Shown: positions 41,744-53,398 of the stretch, one piece after another | Layout: the number at the start of each line of letters is the position of its first letter | Numbering within the stretch: position 1 is the first letter of the stretch | Source: Ochromonas danica | Taxonomy: Eukaryota > Sar > Chrysophyceae > Chromulinales > Chromulinaceae | Assembly: GCA_015146655.1 (NCBI GenBank) | Contig: VKHL01000071.1 | Location: 62,001 to 126,000, forward strand | Reading direction: 5' to 3' | DNA: 64,000 nt | Position numbers and translations under genes: made by a program | Notes under the pieces: model-generated | Database searches by the model: none | What the model saw: only the letters and a program-made list of their open reading frames with translations | Told to the model about the DNA's origin: nothing

Positions 41744-42697
41744 TTATGACAGCTGAACATCGCTAGTGTAATCATACTCAATTGTGGGGACAACAGATTG
41801 GATGAACTTCAAGAAGATGAAGAAGTATTTGTCCACGGTAGGCGTCACACCGCTTTCCTGTAGCGCCTTGATTATAGTGAGCATTGCTGGCGCGTGTTGG
41901 CAAGGGTGAATAGAAGCTATAACAAAATGAAAACCCCGTATGAAAAGGAGCTATCAGGATTGACTAGGTCATAATAGAGTCTTACCGTGTGGCGCAGAGA
42001 GGTGCGGGTGAGGATCAATCGTTACGGTGCGCTTGGCATAGTCTTGAATGACATCTTCAAAGATCGCCTCAGGAGAGAGGACACTGCCGCTCTCATCGTA
42101 TCCAAACAGCCAAATGCGAGGCGTGCGGTAGTAGTTGTCGTAAGTGATGGAGACGTCGTATCTCCTCGCACTCAATAGGTGGTCCTCCTCTCCTTTGCAC
42201 GGGTCCGCTGTTGCGGCATCAAGCTCAAGTCCTTCTTCTTCTAAGTCTAGGTGACTGCTAGCGGCGGCTGGGGTAGCAGCTTTGGCAAGGGGGGCAGGGG
42301 GGAGGAGGGACTTCTGAGGATCTCGCACACTCGCCCATTCGTCCGAAATACTCGCAGAATTTACATCAACGAAGTCATCATTGCCTGGCTTGCCTTCGGC
42401 GCCTTCTTCCGCTCTTTCCACGTCCTCGTCCAGCTCAGCGCCGGCCAGCGAGGAGACGCGATGATAAGAAGGCACGCCATCCGTGGCTAAGAACTGTTTA
42501 TTGGGGGGCAAGTATGGCCTTTGTTTGGAGGCCTCACCACTTTCCCACCTCCAGGAGGGACAGTTGGCCACCAGCTGGTCCCCTGCCCGCACAAACTCCT
42601 CGGGAGTCAGCATGCCCTTCTCAAGAAATACAGACTCTGTGAGCACGGGGGTGAGATATTCTCTAGCGCTTTTAAACAGTTGGAAAGCTCCTTCCAT
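41744..42697 (-). CDS. ATG3: ATG3, E2-like enzyme for Atg8 lipidation
   Basis: Two exons (42697-41986, 41916-41744) give 294 residues. Family words are clear: SVFLEKGMLTPEEFVRAGD, NCPSWRWESG, LPPNKQFL, then after an acidic flexible region RRYDVSITYDNYYRTPRIWL, FGYDESG and the active site SIHPCQHAP with catalytic Cys near 243. It ends with DKYFFIFLKFIQSVVPTIEYDY. ATG3 receives activated Atg8 from ATG7 and passes it to phosphatidylethanolamine. The second exon, with the active site, was found from its frame. It sits 3.5 kb from the nearest of five Atg8 loci, separated only by the mitochondrial RNA polymerase gene. Confidence 0.95.
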
Positions 42698-43176
42698 GAC
42701 TCAAATGCGATAGACGATGAGGGAATGTTTGTTTATGTTAATTGTGGGATTCCTTCTGATTCTCTCACATGAGAGAGACGTTAACTTACACGATTCTCCG
42801 CTCATCGTTAACTTAAGAGCACATCGCAATCCCACCCAGAACAGTGCAGGAATCACATTGGTAGAGCACTCGCATGCAGAGAGGATGAGTAAGTAATAGT
42901 GTTGTAAAGCTGGGGTAGTTTTGTGATGATGCTATACTAGTGTGTCATACTATACTATACTGTTGCTCGTGTGCTATGGTCTAACTGCATTAAATCTGAA
43001 TGATGCACAGTGTAGTGTGTATGATGTTAACTACTACGGGCTTAGATAAGAGCAGTGGCGTTGATTGATACTCTTCTAGGCAATGGGCGGAAAGCAAGGA
43101 AGCTCATAGCAGTGTGGAGGAAGGTAGTTACGGTTACCGGACCAGCTAGGGTAGCCAGACTAGACTGCTGACTCCC
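42698..43176. other. Intergenic region, no gene seen
   Basis: ATG3 promoter and 3' flank of uL14. Contains GTTAACTTA words (about 42780 and 42810) like those before the Atg8 copies, and an AT-rich TACTATACTATACT stretch near 42950. No coding frame supported. Confidence 0.5.
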
Positions 43177-43752
43177 TTAGAGGATGGAGCCAGAGTTGGA
43201 GGCGATACGAGGCCACATATCGGCGCACTCCTTGGCAACAGGGCCAGAGACGGCAGAGCCCTTCATCTCACCCTTGTTGTTGACGATGACACCGGCGTTG
43301 TCCTCGAAGTAGATGAAGACTCCTTCCTTTCTGCGCCAGGTCTTGCGCTGACGAACGATGACAGCAGGGTGCACCTTCTTTCTCAACTCAGGCTTTCCCT
43401 TCTTACAGGAAGCCATGACCAAGTCGCCCACGGTGGCGGAGGGCAGCTTGTTGAGTCTACCCTTGACACCATAGACGGAGATGATCATCAAAGACTTGGC
43501 GCCAGTGTTGTCAGCGCAGTTCACAACAGCGGCAACAGGGAGACCTAAGAGAGTCAATAGAGAGGGAGAAGTCAAGGCTCTGTCTGTTTGTCTGTCTGTG
43601 CTAGCAGTTCACTTACCCAAAGTCATGCGAAACTTGGTTCCAACAGCTCCTCCTCGTCCTGAAGGAAAAAATACCCCACAGCCACCAGGTGATTTGGTAA
43701 ATCATAGAGGAAATAACAAAGCAGAAGAAGAAGACAACTCACCTTTTCCCAT
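43177..43752 (-). CDS. RPL23: 60S ribosomal protein uL14 (RPL23)
   Basis: Three exons (43752-43743, 43658-43617, 43544-43177) give 139 residues, the usual eukaryotic length. The 10-base first exon encodes MGKG; joined to [14 protein letters not shown] and [18 protein letters not shown] it gives the standard uL14 N-terminus. Downstream, [20 protein letters not shown] and [19 protein letters not shown] match the family. uL14 sits on the large-subunit face that meets the small subunit. The tiny first exon, with an intron right after the fourth codon, is typical of ribosomal protein genes. Confidence 0.97.
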
Positions 43753-44105
43753 TTTGTCTTTGTCTTAGCTAATTCACCACACTAGACTTTGTGATGACAA
43801 GAGGCAGAGAGACAGACAGAGCCAGCCACTAACCACAGAAACCAGCCAAAGAACCCACTGGGAAGAATACTTTTCTCCCAGATTATCTTCCCTTGCCTGT
43901 GAAACGACTTTTCGAATCAAAGAAACGCACGGCATCATGACAACATGCTGCTGTACAGTGTTGGGCATTGCGCGCAATCGAATCCCGCCGCAATAGTGTA
44001 GAACCTTGTCTTGTCCTCGTCTTGACTATATTCTGGAGAGTGGAACTTCCTTCTGGAGTGGTCTTGATTTCATAGTACATTTTAATAATTTGTGGAATAT
44101 TTTCT
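43753..44105. other. Divergent region between uL14 and Tudor-like gene
   Basis: About 350 bases between opposing starts; shared or adjacent promoters. No gene or repeat recognised. Confidence 0.45.
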
Positions 44106-44945
44106 ATGGGGACAGCAGCCTTGGTACCTTCTCGAGGTTCATGCGAGTTGCCCGAGTCCAGCAAAGAGAGCGCCAGTGACTTTGTGGCAGCCTTGGAGCT
44201 CGCCCCAGAGAAGGTTAGCCCCGACCCCTCCCCTCTCATCCCTCTGTATCTCCCAGAGATCTAACCTTCCTTCTCTTGGCAGTGCCGGCCTGTCTCTCTG
44301 GATCGGCAGAGCGAGAGCAAAGGTCCTCGCTTGGGCACCCAACCGCGTGACGATGGCTCCACCAAGTCCTTTGATGGCTTTGTATCGCGTAGAAAGCTCT
44401 CTCTCGCCGATATGCTTTCTCGAAGTCACTTGGACTGTGAGAGCGGCAAGTTCATCTTCAGCCCCTCGACTGACCAGATCACTGTGGGCGATATCGTGCG
44501 CGTGCACTTCTACGAGAGCGAGAAGGAAGGGATAGTTATTGAGAAACTCTCTCAGAGTACTCTGCGGGTGGACTTCGGAGAGTTCATCAAGGAGTGCACG
44601 GTAGAGAACTGCCAGCTGCTGGTGCGCTCCGTGGAGTTCGAAGTGGGAGACAAAGTAGAGGCCAGGCCTCATGGATCAACCTTATTCTTCGTAGGCAAGG
44701 TCATCAAAGTACATGAAGACAAGTCCATCGATGTGCTCATGGACGGAGATGACCCCGACGACATCGAGACCAACATCCCTCTAGAGGAGGCGCGGAAGCT
44801 CATGAGCAGACGTTCCGTCGTGGTCAGTCGCTGGAAGCGCGCATTTATGCTCGTCATCGCAGCAAACTTCTTTAAACGAATTGCTTTCAAGCCTCAAAGT
44901 GAAGAAAAACATGAGGAGAAGGAGGCTATGCGGGAAGAAAAGTAA
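44106..44945 (+). CDS. Tudor/KOW-like domain protein
   Basis: Two exons (44106-44213, 44283-44945) give 256 residues. Residues 1-90 are Ser-rich and disordered. About 110-210 holds two beta-barrel-like repeats with the Tudor/agenet pattern: VGDIVRVHFYESEKEGIVI and VGDKVEARPHGSTLFFVGKV, each followed by a short beta strand and acidic turn (VDFGEF; DVLMDGDDPDDIE). The C-terminus is basic-hydrophobic (KRAFMLVIAANFFKRIAF) then charged, possibly a membrane-contacting helix. Tandem Tudor folds often read methylated Lys or Arg, but the aromatic cage cannot be judged by eye. The exact function is not recognised. Confidence 0.65.
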
Positions 44946-45585
44946 TTTCGATACTTGGTATCATGAACAACAACAATACGATTATAACAACAACAACCAG
45001 TTGAAGTGGACGATGATTATGGGGGAGATCGCTCACTATCCAATCCAGTGGGATGGATTCAGACTTATCTATCCATCCTCTCTCTCCTTCACATAGACTA
45101 GCCAGAGCGTTGCATTCCCTCCCTCCTACAACCCATCAACACTATTCTACTATCCGATCACGAACAAGATCATTGTACTGTATCTCCCCCCTGCCTGTTT
45201 TCTTTTGTTTCGTTCTCTTGGTTCTTTGTAGTGTTCTCTTTTACACGACACGACCTGTTGCAAGTGTTCTTCGTTCCCTGTGGACATGTTGATTTGCGCA
45301 TTAGATGTTATTATGTTTATCGATTCTGGAGCTGTGATTTTGATGGAAATGAGATGGTGGGTCGGTCAGACGGTTTAGTCTATACGGAGTACTGAGTATT
45401 CTCGACAATTGGCTGCCACGAGCTAGTGATTCGCTCTTTTGGACTGCCTGCAGGTCTCTCTGTAAATATCTATCAGATCTAAGCACAACAGTTATGACAT
45501 AAGATAGCTAGTGTAGATTGTGTAAAACGAATGAATTGTTTTTCGAGGGCTGTTTTGGTGGTTAGAGTGGATAAGTTAGAGAGAA
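44946..45585. other. Convergent 3' intergenic region
   Basis: 640 bases between convergent stops. ACAACAACA-type repeats occur near 44967-44999 and pyrimidine-rich stretches at 45070-45240. No gene seen. Confidence 0.5.
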
Positions 45586-48500
45586 TCAGTAGTGACCAGG
45601 CTTGGAAATGCGCACAGCGCCATTGTTGCCTCGATGAGTGAGAGTGGCATCGCCAAGGCCGCCTTGTCCAGCCAGTCCTCCCACTTTGTCCCACTCCCCT
45701 ATCCCACAAGCAGCTGGGGGGTTGTGTTGTAACCCTCCTGGTTGGTAGTCATGGCCTAGGATGACCACATAGTCCCGGACTATCTCTGGATTGACATAGC
45801 TTGATCCTCCACCACCACCTCCCGAGATACCAGGAGAAGTCCCTCCTCCGCCACCGCCGTAGTAACCTCCCCCTCCCCCTGCACCAAACTCGCACCCGCT
45901 TCCACCTTGCCACATACCGCCTTCCGTGGCCGGCCACTGAGCATTATAGGTCGTCCCAGTCTCTCCCGCTCTACCAGGCATGGAAGCTGTCGCAGTCCCG
46001 CCATTGACGGGGTCGATGCGACTACCTGGAAGTTCACCTTCGAGTCCTCCTCCAGGGCGGCCGGATTGTGATCCTCCCCCACCTCCCCCACCAGCGACAA
46101 TGTAGACTTGACTGCCTCTCGGTGTGCGTCTACAAAGGGCGGAATAGCCGCCACCGCCTCCACTAGCCCAGACCTTGCCACCGGCATAGCCCACGCCACC
46201 GCCAGGCATACCCCCAGCACTCTCTCCGCACCGCGCCTCAACTACCACCATACTCTTCCTATCCTCGCCAGGCTCAGAGTTAGGCCGTTGTTGCAGTTGC
46301 TGGCTTTTTGGTGTGCGCTTTAGACGTTCTGTTTCTTGGAGTCGCTTCAAAGCTTGAATGCGACGTTGTTCTTCCAGAGAAGCGATCTCCATCTCAACTC
46401 CTGGAACCCCTTCGCCTCCTCCTTCACCAACAGTGATTTCCAGCACGCTGAAAGGCTCAACCACGAGAATAGCTTCAACATAGGCGCCTCCTCCTCCATC
46501 ACCGCCTTGTCTACCGTGAAAATAGCCACTGCCCCCACCCGCTCCCCACAGCTGCACCTTCAGGCGCGTTATTTTCTTGGGGATGCGGTAAATATACACT
46601 CCAGGGACAGTGTAAGTGGTTACTCCTAAAGCCATAAGGTGGTAGTCGCGATGAGCTGCACGGTCACAGGCTCGCATTTGTGCAGCGCATTCTTTGCCGT
46701 CATCATATAGCCAATTGCATCGCACCACGCGTAGTTCGCATTCATCAGTTTCATGGAGTAAACGATCATCTTCTGCTTGAATCAACATCTCGACAGTTCC
46801 TCCAAATTTCGTGCCACAGCCCAAGCGGCACTCTAATGGCTTGGCAGATCTCTTTACACAGCGCTCTGACAGATGCTTGTCCAGTTCTTCGAAGCACACC
46901 CATTCTAGACATTGTAGAGGACAGATGACTAACCGCTTTACACACTCTTCGGTCTCATGATATTGTTGATTGGTGACCATCCCTAATACAGAGTTTTCTC
47001 TGTGCACCAAGCTATTGTCCACAACTTCCCCGTTACTATCTAATGGATCGCTGGGATGAGGACCATTTTCAATCACAGAGGAAGAAGACATAGGCCGCAT
47101 GATCACAGAGGTCGATGAATTGAAAGTAGTCGTGCCATCTGAATGGGGAGCTAGCCAGAACTCCTCAGTATGTTTTACAGGACAGCCTAGTGCGCATCCA
47201 ATAATCCGCTTGGCGCAACGATGCTTTTGATGGTCTTCTTGCTCATGTCCGATACGAAACCAATCCCCACAACCCCATTCACAGATCATGAATCCGTCAG
47301 CTTGTCTCTTCATGGCGATATGCGCTCTTCGAATAATCTTTCTTCGTCTTAGGGATTTTGGAGTAGTCATAATAACTTCTTTGTCGCGCAGAAAGTTCTC
47401 CACGTATTGAACCCTGCCTTGTGCTTCTTCTTTCTTCTTCATTAACTCTTGTCTGAGAAGATTTCGCTTGAGCACACGATCTTCCATTTGATATTTGAGT
47501 TCCAAAGATCTCAACATTTTCAACTCTTCAGCACGAGACATGCGGAAACCTGATTCAGCTTTCAACGCTGCCACTTCATCGTAGACTCGATCTCGTCGAA
47601 CTTTCCCCTCCAACCGATCGATCTCTTCCCGAACAACCTGTGCCTCTAACTCAATACGCTCTAAGCGACCTCTCATAAGACGTGTAGTTGCGCTGACCGC
47701 AGAGACAGCCGCAACTTTTGCCGATCCTGTCCCACCAGCTTCTCCCTCGACACCAGCCAGTTGCCTGGTCAGCTTGTAAGCATTGGATTTCATATCCTCC
47801 AGCTGCTCTAGCTCTCGTTGTAGTTTCAGTTCTCTTTCTCGCTGTGCTTTGCGGTTATCTGCCTCACGACGCCGTCGGATCTGCTGCCTCCATTTCACTT
47901 CCATGCGAGCTAGCATAAGTGATTCTCCTTCCATTGGCACGGACTTGATGAGCATGCGAGGTACCCATCTCGCCATAATATCGGGAACATATTTATGCAC
48001 AAGATCATACATGTCTTCACCTGTTTGATCGTCGAATCGAACCTTGGTCACCACTGCCGTCTCGTCCATGCGTCGCGTAGGGAAGCGAAAGATCACTTCT
48101 TGACCTTCCTTGAATGCAGACTCAGGTTTAGTGTTCTTGACATAGAGCGCTGGTTTGTCCCACTGATAGACATTGTCTTCTTCCTGCCAATAGAAGTATT
48201 GTGCAGTGATGTTATCTGTATATTCCTCCCACTCCCATCCGTCAACATCCAAGAAGTCTCCGACTGAACGAGATCGCCGACGAAGATAAGCCCATCCTGC
48301 CAAGATCTCCTTTAGCTTTTGTACTTCAGGTGGAGGATCAAAAGCAAAAGAGCAAGACTGCCAAGTAAAGATTGGCCGTGCTCTTCGAAACTTCTGTCTG
48401 TAAACAGTTTGTAATCGCAAAGCCGCTTTCTCGCTTTGGAAAGACTCATGCTGAACGTAGAAGACTTGATCAAGAAGTGGATGAAGCATTTCGTCCCATT

Positions 48501-51500
48501 CTCCAAAGACTCTTCGAGTGATGGCATCTTTGTAGAGACGGAGCCAGTCGATGCCTCCGAGGGTGAGGGCTTGTGAAGGGATTGGCTCGCGAAGAGACAG
48601 TTTCGACCAAGCACTCACATGCTTGCTGGTGTGGAAATAGAACTTTGGACGAGAGACTAACTCTAAATAAGAGCGTTCAAGTACTTCTTCAGGGAGCTCT
48701 GGATCGTCGAATCGTATGCGATAGAATCCTGGACGGACCACTGAGCGGATGCGGCCAGTCTCTTTGGGCGGTCCTGCATATCTCGTGCAAAGAACTAGAT
48801 CACCATGGCGCAATTGTTCAGGCTCTTCAACATCAAAAACTTCAACCCAGGCACCTTGTTGTTCAACTTGTGGTCGAAAACGAGCAAGCATAGATGTTTG
48901 CACATTATCTTGCAGTTGCTGGAGACCATCGGTGCCGTTCAAAGACTCCTCTTTCTTAACCAGCACGCTCTTATCACTCCCCTTGCCATCACCACCTTCT
49001 CCCTTTTCTTCTTCTTCTTCTTCCGCAGTGGCTTCGCTGGACTCTGAAGAAGTTTCTGAGGAAGTGTCAGAATCTTGGTTTGCTGCGTGGCCGACTACCA
49101 AATCCTCTCCTCCTCGGTCTTCTGCCTCTTCATCAGCCTCCTCGTCAAGTTTGAGACGTTCTGTTGAGCATTGGCGGCAAATATGCCATCCAGACGTCGT
49201 CTTTGCTACTCCACGACGATCGAGACGAGGAACCAAAGCGAAGATGGGAGGGTAATCCTTATCTCGCTTACGCTTGCGAGCAGTCTCTTTCCGCTGGTTT
49301 TCTCCAGCTAGCTGTGTCTTCATTTGTGTCTCACTAATAGTACATGCTTTGCATTGATATTGTGCCAGTTTGCCAACTTCCATACACATGCAATAAAGAG
49401 TACGTGAAGAGTTTGCTTGCAGGAGGAAGCGCACTCCTTTGTGGTTGGCATGACAACGCGTTATACAAGGTTCGCAAACTACCAAAGAGCGTGTTATTGA
49501 AGAAGACGAAGAAGTACCACCCCCTCCATCAGAACCACTCTTCTGCATGAGCATCTCGGCGGCATTTGTCTTCCACGCTCGATTACATTGCTCGCAAGAA
49601 TACCATTTCTGCTCCAAAGAAGCATTCCTATACTGTAGCAACAACACAAGAAGCAATTCAATACAATGGTTGTTACAGGATTGTTCCATTTCATCATACC
49701 TGATAGGCGGTGCAAAGCATTTCAGCAGGAGAAATAACCACGGCATCGATTGGGCGATCATATTCACACATTTTGGTCAAGCGATTACGATAGAAGAGAT
49801 TGCCATGTTGGTCTGTGAATACTTCCCATTCTTTAGCATAACCCAATCGCTCTTCGTTCCTTGTGGCATTCTTCAGGATGAGAGTCCAGTCCATCTCAGG
49901 CGGTGGAGTAAAGCGTAAGGTGAACGTGGTCGCTTGGTAATAATACTCAATCTCTGTAGAGTTACAGCGATAAATCTGCCAATCGCCAAATTTTCTCAAG
50001 AATGTTGATTTGATATGACGGAGGAAATCTAAGGCAAACGTGTAGTCAATCAGAGCTTTGCCACTGGGAGGTTCATTCCAACAGTATTCGGAGTGCTTGT
50101 CACCCATCAACCGCTTTTGTGGCATACGACAATAAAAGTGATTTCCAGTATCAGGGTCTTCGTACATTTCCCACTCATTCTCAAAGCGCTTGCGAAATAT
50201 TGATGCTTGACGAAGGCAAGCCCAAACACGATCTTCTAGCTGATTTCCACGGCGGATGCAGTCATCCAAAATACTCTGCCGATGCTCTTCCGTCCGCTGC
50301 CGATCTATTCGACTATAGTCCTCGAATAACGTGTTTAGATCTCCTTCACGTCTTGACATGAGCAGTCTCTCTCTTTCCTCTGTGGACGAAGGCATGTCTC
50401 GAATAACTTTGTTCTGGATGAGAAGGTCAATAGCTCGCCGATGATGCATATCAGCAAGACTCACGTTGCATCCAAAAGTATCGATTAGAGCAAGAATAAT
50501 AGCTTCATGACTGTTGATTTTATTCGCGTCACATGCCATGTGCAAGGCAGTTCGACGGGAGCGATTAATGGAGTCGATGGCAGCCTGGCGGTAAGTGTAA
50601 TTCAACAAGACCGACAGATCCTGTGGATTGCCGACCGTTTTGATAAATACTTGCTCCCCAGTTATCTCATCGGTAATAAAGATGCCAGTCTCAGGCCTGG
50701 GATCGAATCGTGCAAGAACATCCTGCATGATCTCCTCACATGATCGTGGCAGCATATATTTCACATCGTCATCCATCAAGCCAATGAGCATTAGAGCAGC
50801 ATCGTGCAGCCAGACCTTTTCAAATCTGACTGTATCTGCTGGACCTAGCTTCTTACCTGGGAGACCTTCAAACACCTCAGTGACGACCTGGAGGAAGGTT
50901 GCGTCTTTGCGAGGTCTCACTTTGTCCGAAGTAATCGTTCGAGCCAGTTCTTGGCCCTTAGCCGCCAAATAGCACACCACTTCGACATGATTATTCAAAG
51001 CTGCCACGTGAAGCGGTGTGTTATTGTTCAAATCTCCAGCGAACAATCGCCCGCCATGATCGACGAGTACCTTGCAAGCCTCGACATGTCCGCGCATCGC
51101 CGCCATATGAACAGCATTGCGACCTCTGCGATCGATATAACGAACGTCAGCATTGAATGATAGGAGGACTTTAATTATTTCCGCGTGTCCATTCATGGCA
51201 GCAAAAGCCAAGGCAGTGACTCTCTCGCAGGAAAGAGGATCCAGCACTTCCTCATTCACAGCCACGCCACACTTGCAATAGATCACCACGTCGTCCAAGT
51301 ATCCTGCACGACAAGCATGCCAGAAGTCCAAGATACTAGGTCTCTCTTCATTCTTTCCAATTAAGCAGCCCAGCTCATTGTTGCGAAGTTGTTGAGCGAA
51401 GGCGATGTCGTCTTCCTCCAAATCCAGGTAGCGATCTTTGAGCAGCTGGAAGATCACTTCACCATCAATCCCCTTCTTAGCAGTCACTTTTATCCACTCT

Positions 51501-52480
51501 ACAAAGTCATCATTGAGGCGAGTGCCAGCATCAGAGAAGTCCACCTCAGGGTGACTGTCCAGAAAGCTCAAGAGAGAATGCCAGGCCAGGATGCGATGCA
51601 TCAATCCAACATTCTTGTGAGGATGAAAGCCTTTGCTGGCAAGAATAGAAACAATCTTGCCTGGCTCCACGCCTCGCAACAAGTTGTCATCCACCCATGC
51701 CAACCAATCCTCTGGGAACTCTCCAGGTTTGAACTTCATGCCTGGCATGGAGTCGCCCAAGTTGACCAATGCAGTCGTGGCAGCAGCATATTTGGCTTCA
51801 CGAGTATTATTTCCTAATCCTTGAAACTTCTTCACACCATATTCTGATATGATCTCCCCTGCTTCAATACGGTGCCACATGCCAGAGAGAGTTAGTTCCA
51901 CCACATACAAAGTGGGATTGAAGAGCGTGGCCTCTCTCTCCTCCACTATATCGAACTTTATCTTGACATCACGAGTACGAGCTTGACGCTCCAATTCTCC
52001 CAAAGGAGTTGAATTGAGTTTGTCCAGCAGCACGGAGAAGCCTTTGAGGCGGTCATCTCCGCGCTTTATCATGACAATGAAAGCGCAGAACTCGTCGAAG
52101 TCAATCTCCCCACTGCCATCAGCATCGACAATCTTCAACACTTCCTCTGCCTTCTCCATGGAGTAGTCCAAGCCCAAGAAATGCAAGATCTTCTTGATCT
52201 CGTGGCGGTCGATAGTGCCGCTTTTGTTGCCGTCAAAGCGAATGAAGAGGTTCACCATCTCCTCGAACTCCATGGGAGTCAACAAGCTGAGAAACTCATT
52301 AGGGCATCGATACCCATCGACGACGAGTGCATTCTTCTCGAAGTACTCTTCCTGCTCTTGCAGGTCTGAGTCCAAGATGACTGTCCCGCTGCCCGCCTGC
52401 GACTGCTCGGCTGGGGTCGCTTGAGTGAGAGAGTCATTATCAGCCCAATCTACACCTAGAGTGGAAAGATCTTCCATCAT
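45586..52480 (-). CDS. Giant EF-hand/ankyrin/WW/IQ/zinc-finger/Gly-rich protein
   Basis: Two exons (52480-49700, 49632-45586) joined by a phase-0 intron give 2,275 residues. In order: paired EF hands (about 75-145; DGNKSGTIDRHE and DADGSGEIDFDE with full Ca2+ ligands), a helical region, ankyrin repeats (about 395-520 and again near 650-700), three WW-like modules (about 765-920, such as EWEMYEDPDTGNHFYCR), a CxxC zinc region (about 940-1010), Tudor-like strands, an IQ motif (LQTVYRQKFRRARP, near 1330), another WW (near 1400), a long coiled coil, TRAF-like Cys/His fingers (about 1500-1800) and a glycine-rich beta domain (VYIYRIPKKITRLKVQLWGAGGG). Similar mosaics are known to me from stramenopiles. 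Role unknown; calcium-regulated scaffold is inferred. Confidence 0.85.
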
Positions 52481-52852
52481 CAGGCTGAGAGGACACTTGA
52501 TACAATCTCAGTCTGAAATTGTAAATTAAATGTCGAAAACTGGAAAAAGGAAACTGGCTAAATGCCTTCAAAATCCCAGATTCTGACTATTTGGAATTCC
52601 CGCGCAAGCTGTACTAGTGCTTCCCCTCTGCTCTGACTGGGACTGCTTCCCACTTTTACTTTCTCTCCACCGTTTGTGTCTTGTTCTTCTTCATCTGATG
52701 GCAGGCCTGAGATCTGATGGTATTTATATATCTTCTTCCAGTAGTTGGGATACACAAGATGCTGTTTTATGCATAGAGACAGAAGCTGAGAAGGCAAATT
52801 CTTTCTTCCTCGTCTTCCACCCACTCTGACCTCACTCACTCGTGCTCTCTAG
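52481..52852. other. Divergent region; first exon of next gene probably here
   Basis: 372 bases between the start of the giant gene and the first visible exon of the small zinc-finger gene. The initiator exon of the latter should lie here or be missing. A minus frame at 52558-52839 is open but has no ATG. Confidence 0.4.
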
Positions 52853-53152
52853 AAAAACCGCGGGAACTATCGATGTAGTCGCTGTAACTTGCCAAAGAAA
52901 GGACACGTCTGTCCTTATCAGCCTCGCTTTCGAAAGAAAGAAGCCTGCGAGATGAGAGGTAGTCTTCATCTGTCTGATGGTCGGAACTGTCATGCTAATT
53001 GCTTTTGTGTCAACCAAGACGAAAGTGTGCAGGTGGAAGTCGATCCGGAGATGACTGTGGCAGCATTGGGCAGCCTCGACTTGCAGGGCTTGCCCGAGTC
53101 CTACCTCGTCCAGCCAGAGAAAGCCTCCGCGGCGGCGGCCTTCCCGTGTTGA
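52853..53152 (+). CDS. Small zinc-finger protein, 5' exon unresolved
   Basis: Two exons (52853-52958, 53019-53152) encode 79 residues up to the stop, preceded by a good acceptor (CTCTCTAG) that requires a phase-0 upstream exon I could not place. The exon opens KNRGNYRCSRCNLPKKGHVC, a CxxC-x6-HxC zinc finger that I recall from many protist nuclear proteins, followed by the basic stretch PYQPRFRKKEA. The second exon (VEVDPEMTVAALGSLDLQGL) is acidic-hydrophobic. The 60-base intron is a multiple of three and open, so retention would also keep frame; splice sites and a TGCTAAT branch word favour removal. DNA or RNA binding is possible. Confidence 0.5.
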   Translation, partial: KNRGNYRCSRCNLPKKGHVCPYQPRFRKKEACEMRGSLHLSDGRNCHANCFCVNQDESVQVEVDPEMTVAALGSLDLQGLPESYLVQPEKASAAAAFPC

Positions 53153-53398
53153 CGCCAAAGAAAGAACTGTGACTAGTGTTATGTATGTTAGAATCTACGG
53201 TTTTGAAAGATTATTGGAGAATTTTGTCGAGGCTCCGCGGCCTTGGCTGTCAGCGATTCGGAGAATTGAATTAGTTAACAGACGACGTTGTTCATTGCGA
53301 AACATTGATTGCGATTGATTGCTCTTCAACTACTGCCATTGCCATTGCGTATTACCATGGATACAGTTAGATTACACGACAATCATGAGCCACTAATA

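Noticed and set aside
52558-52839. Minus frame of 93 codons with plausible composition
   Set aside because: It has no ATG (GTG only), no fitting upstream exon and no recognised domain.
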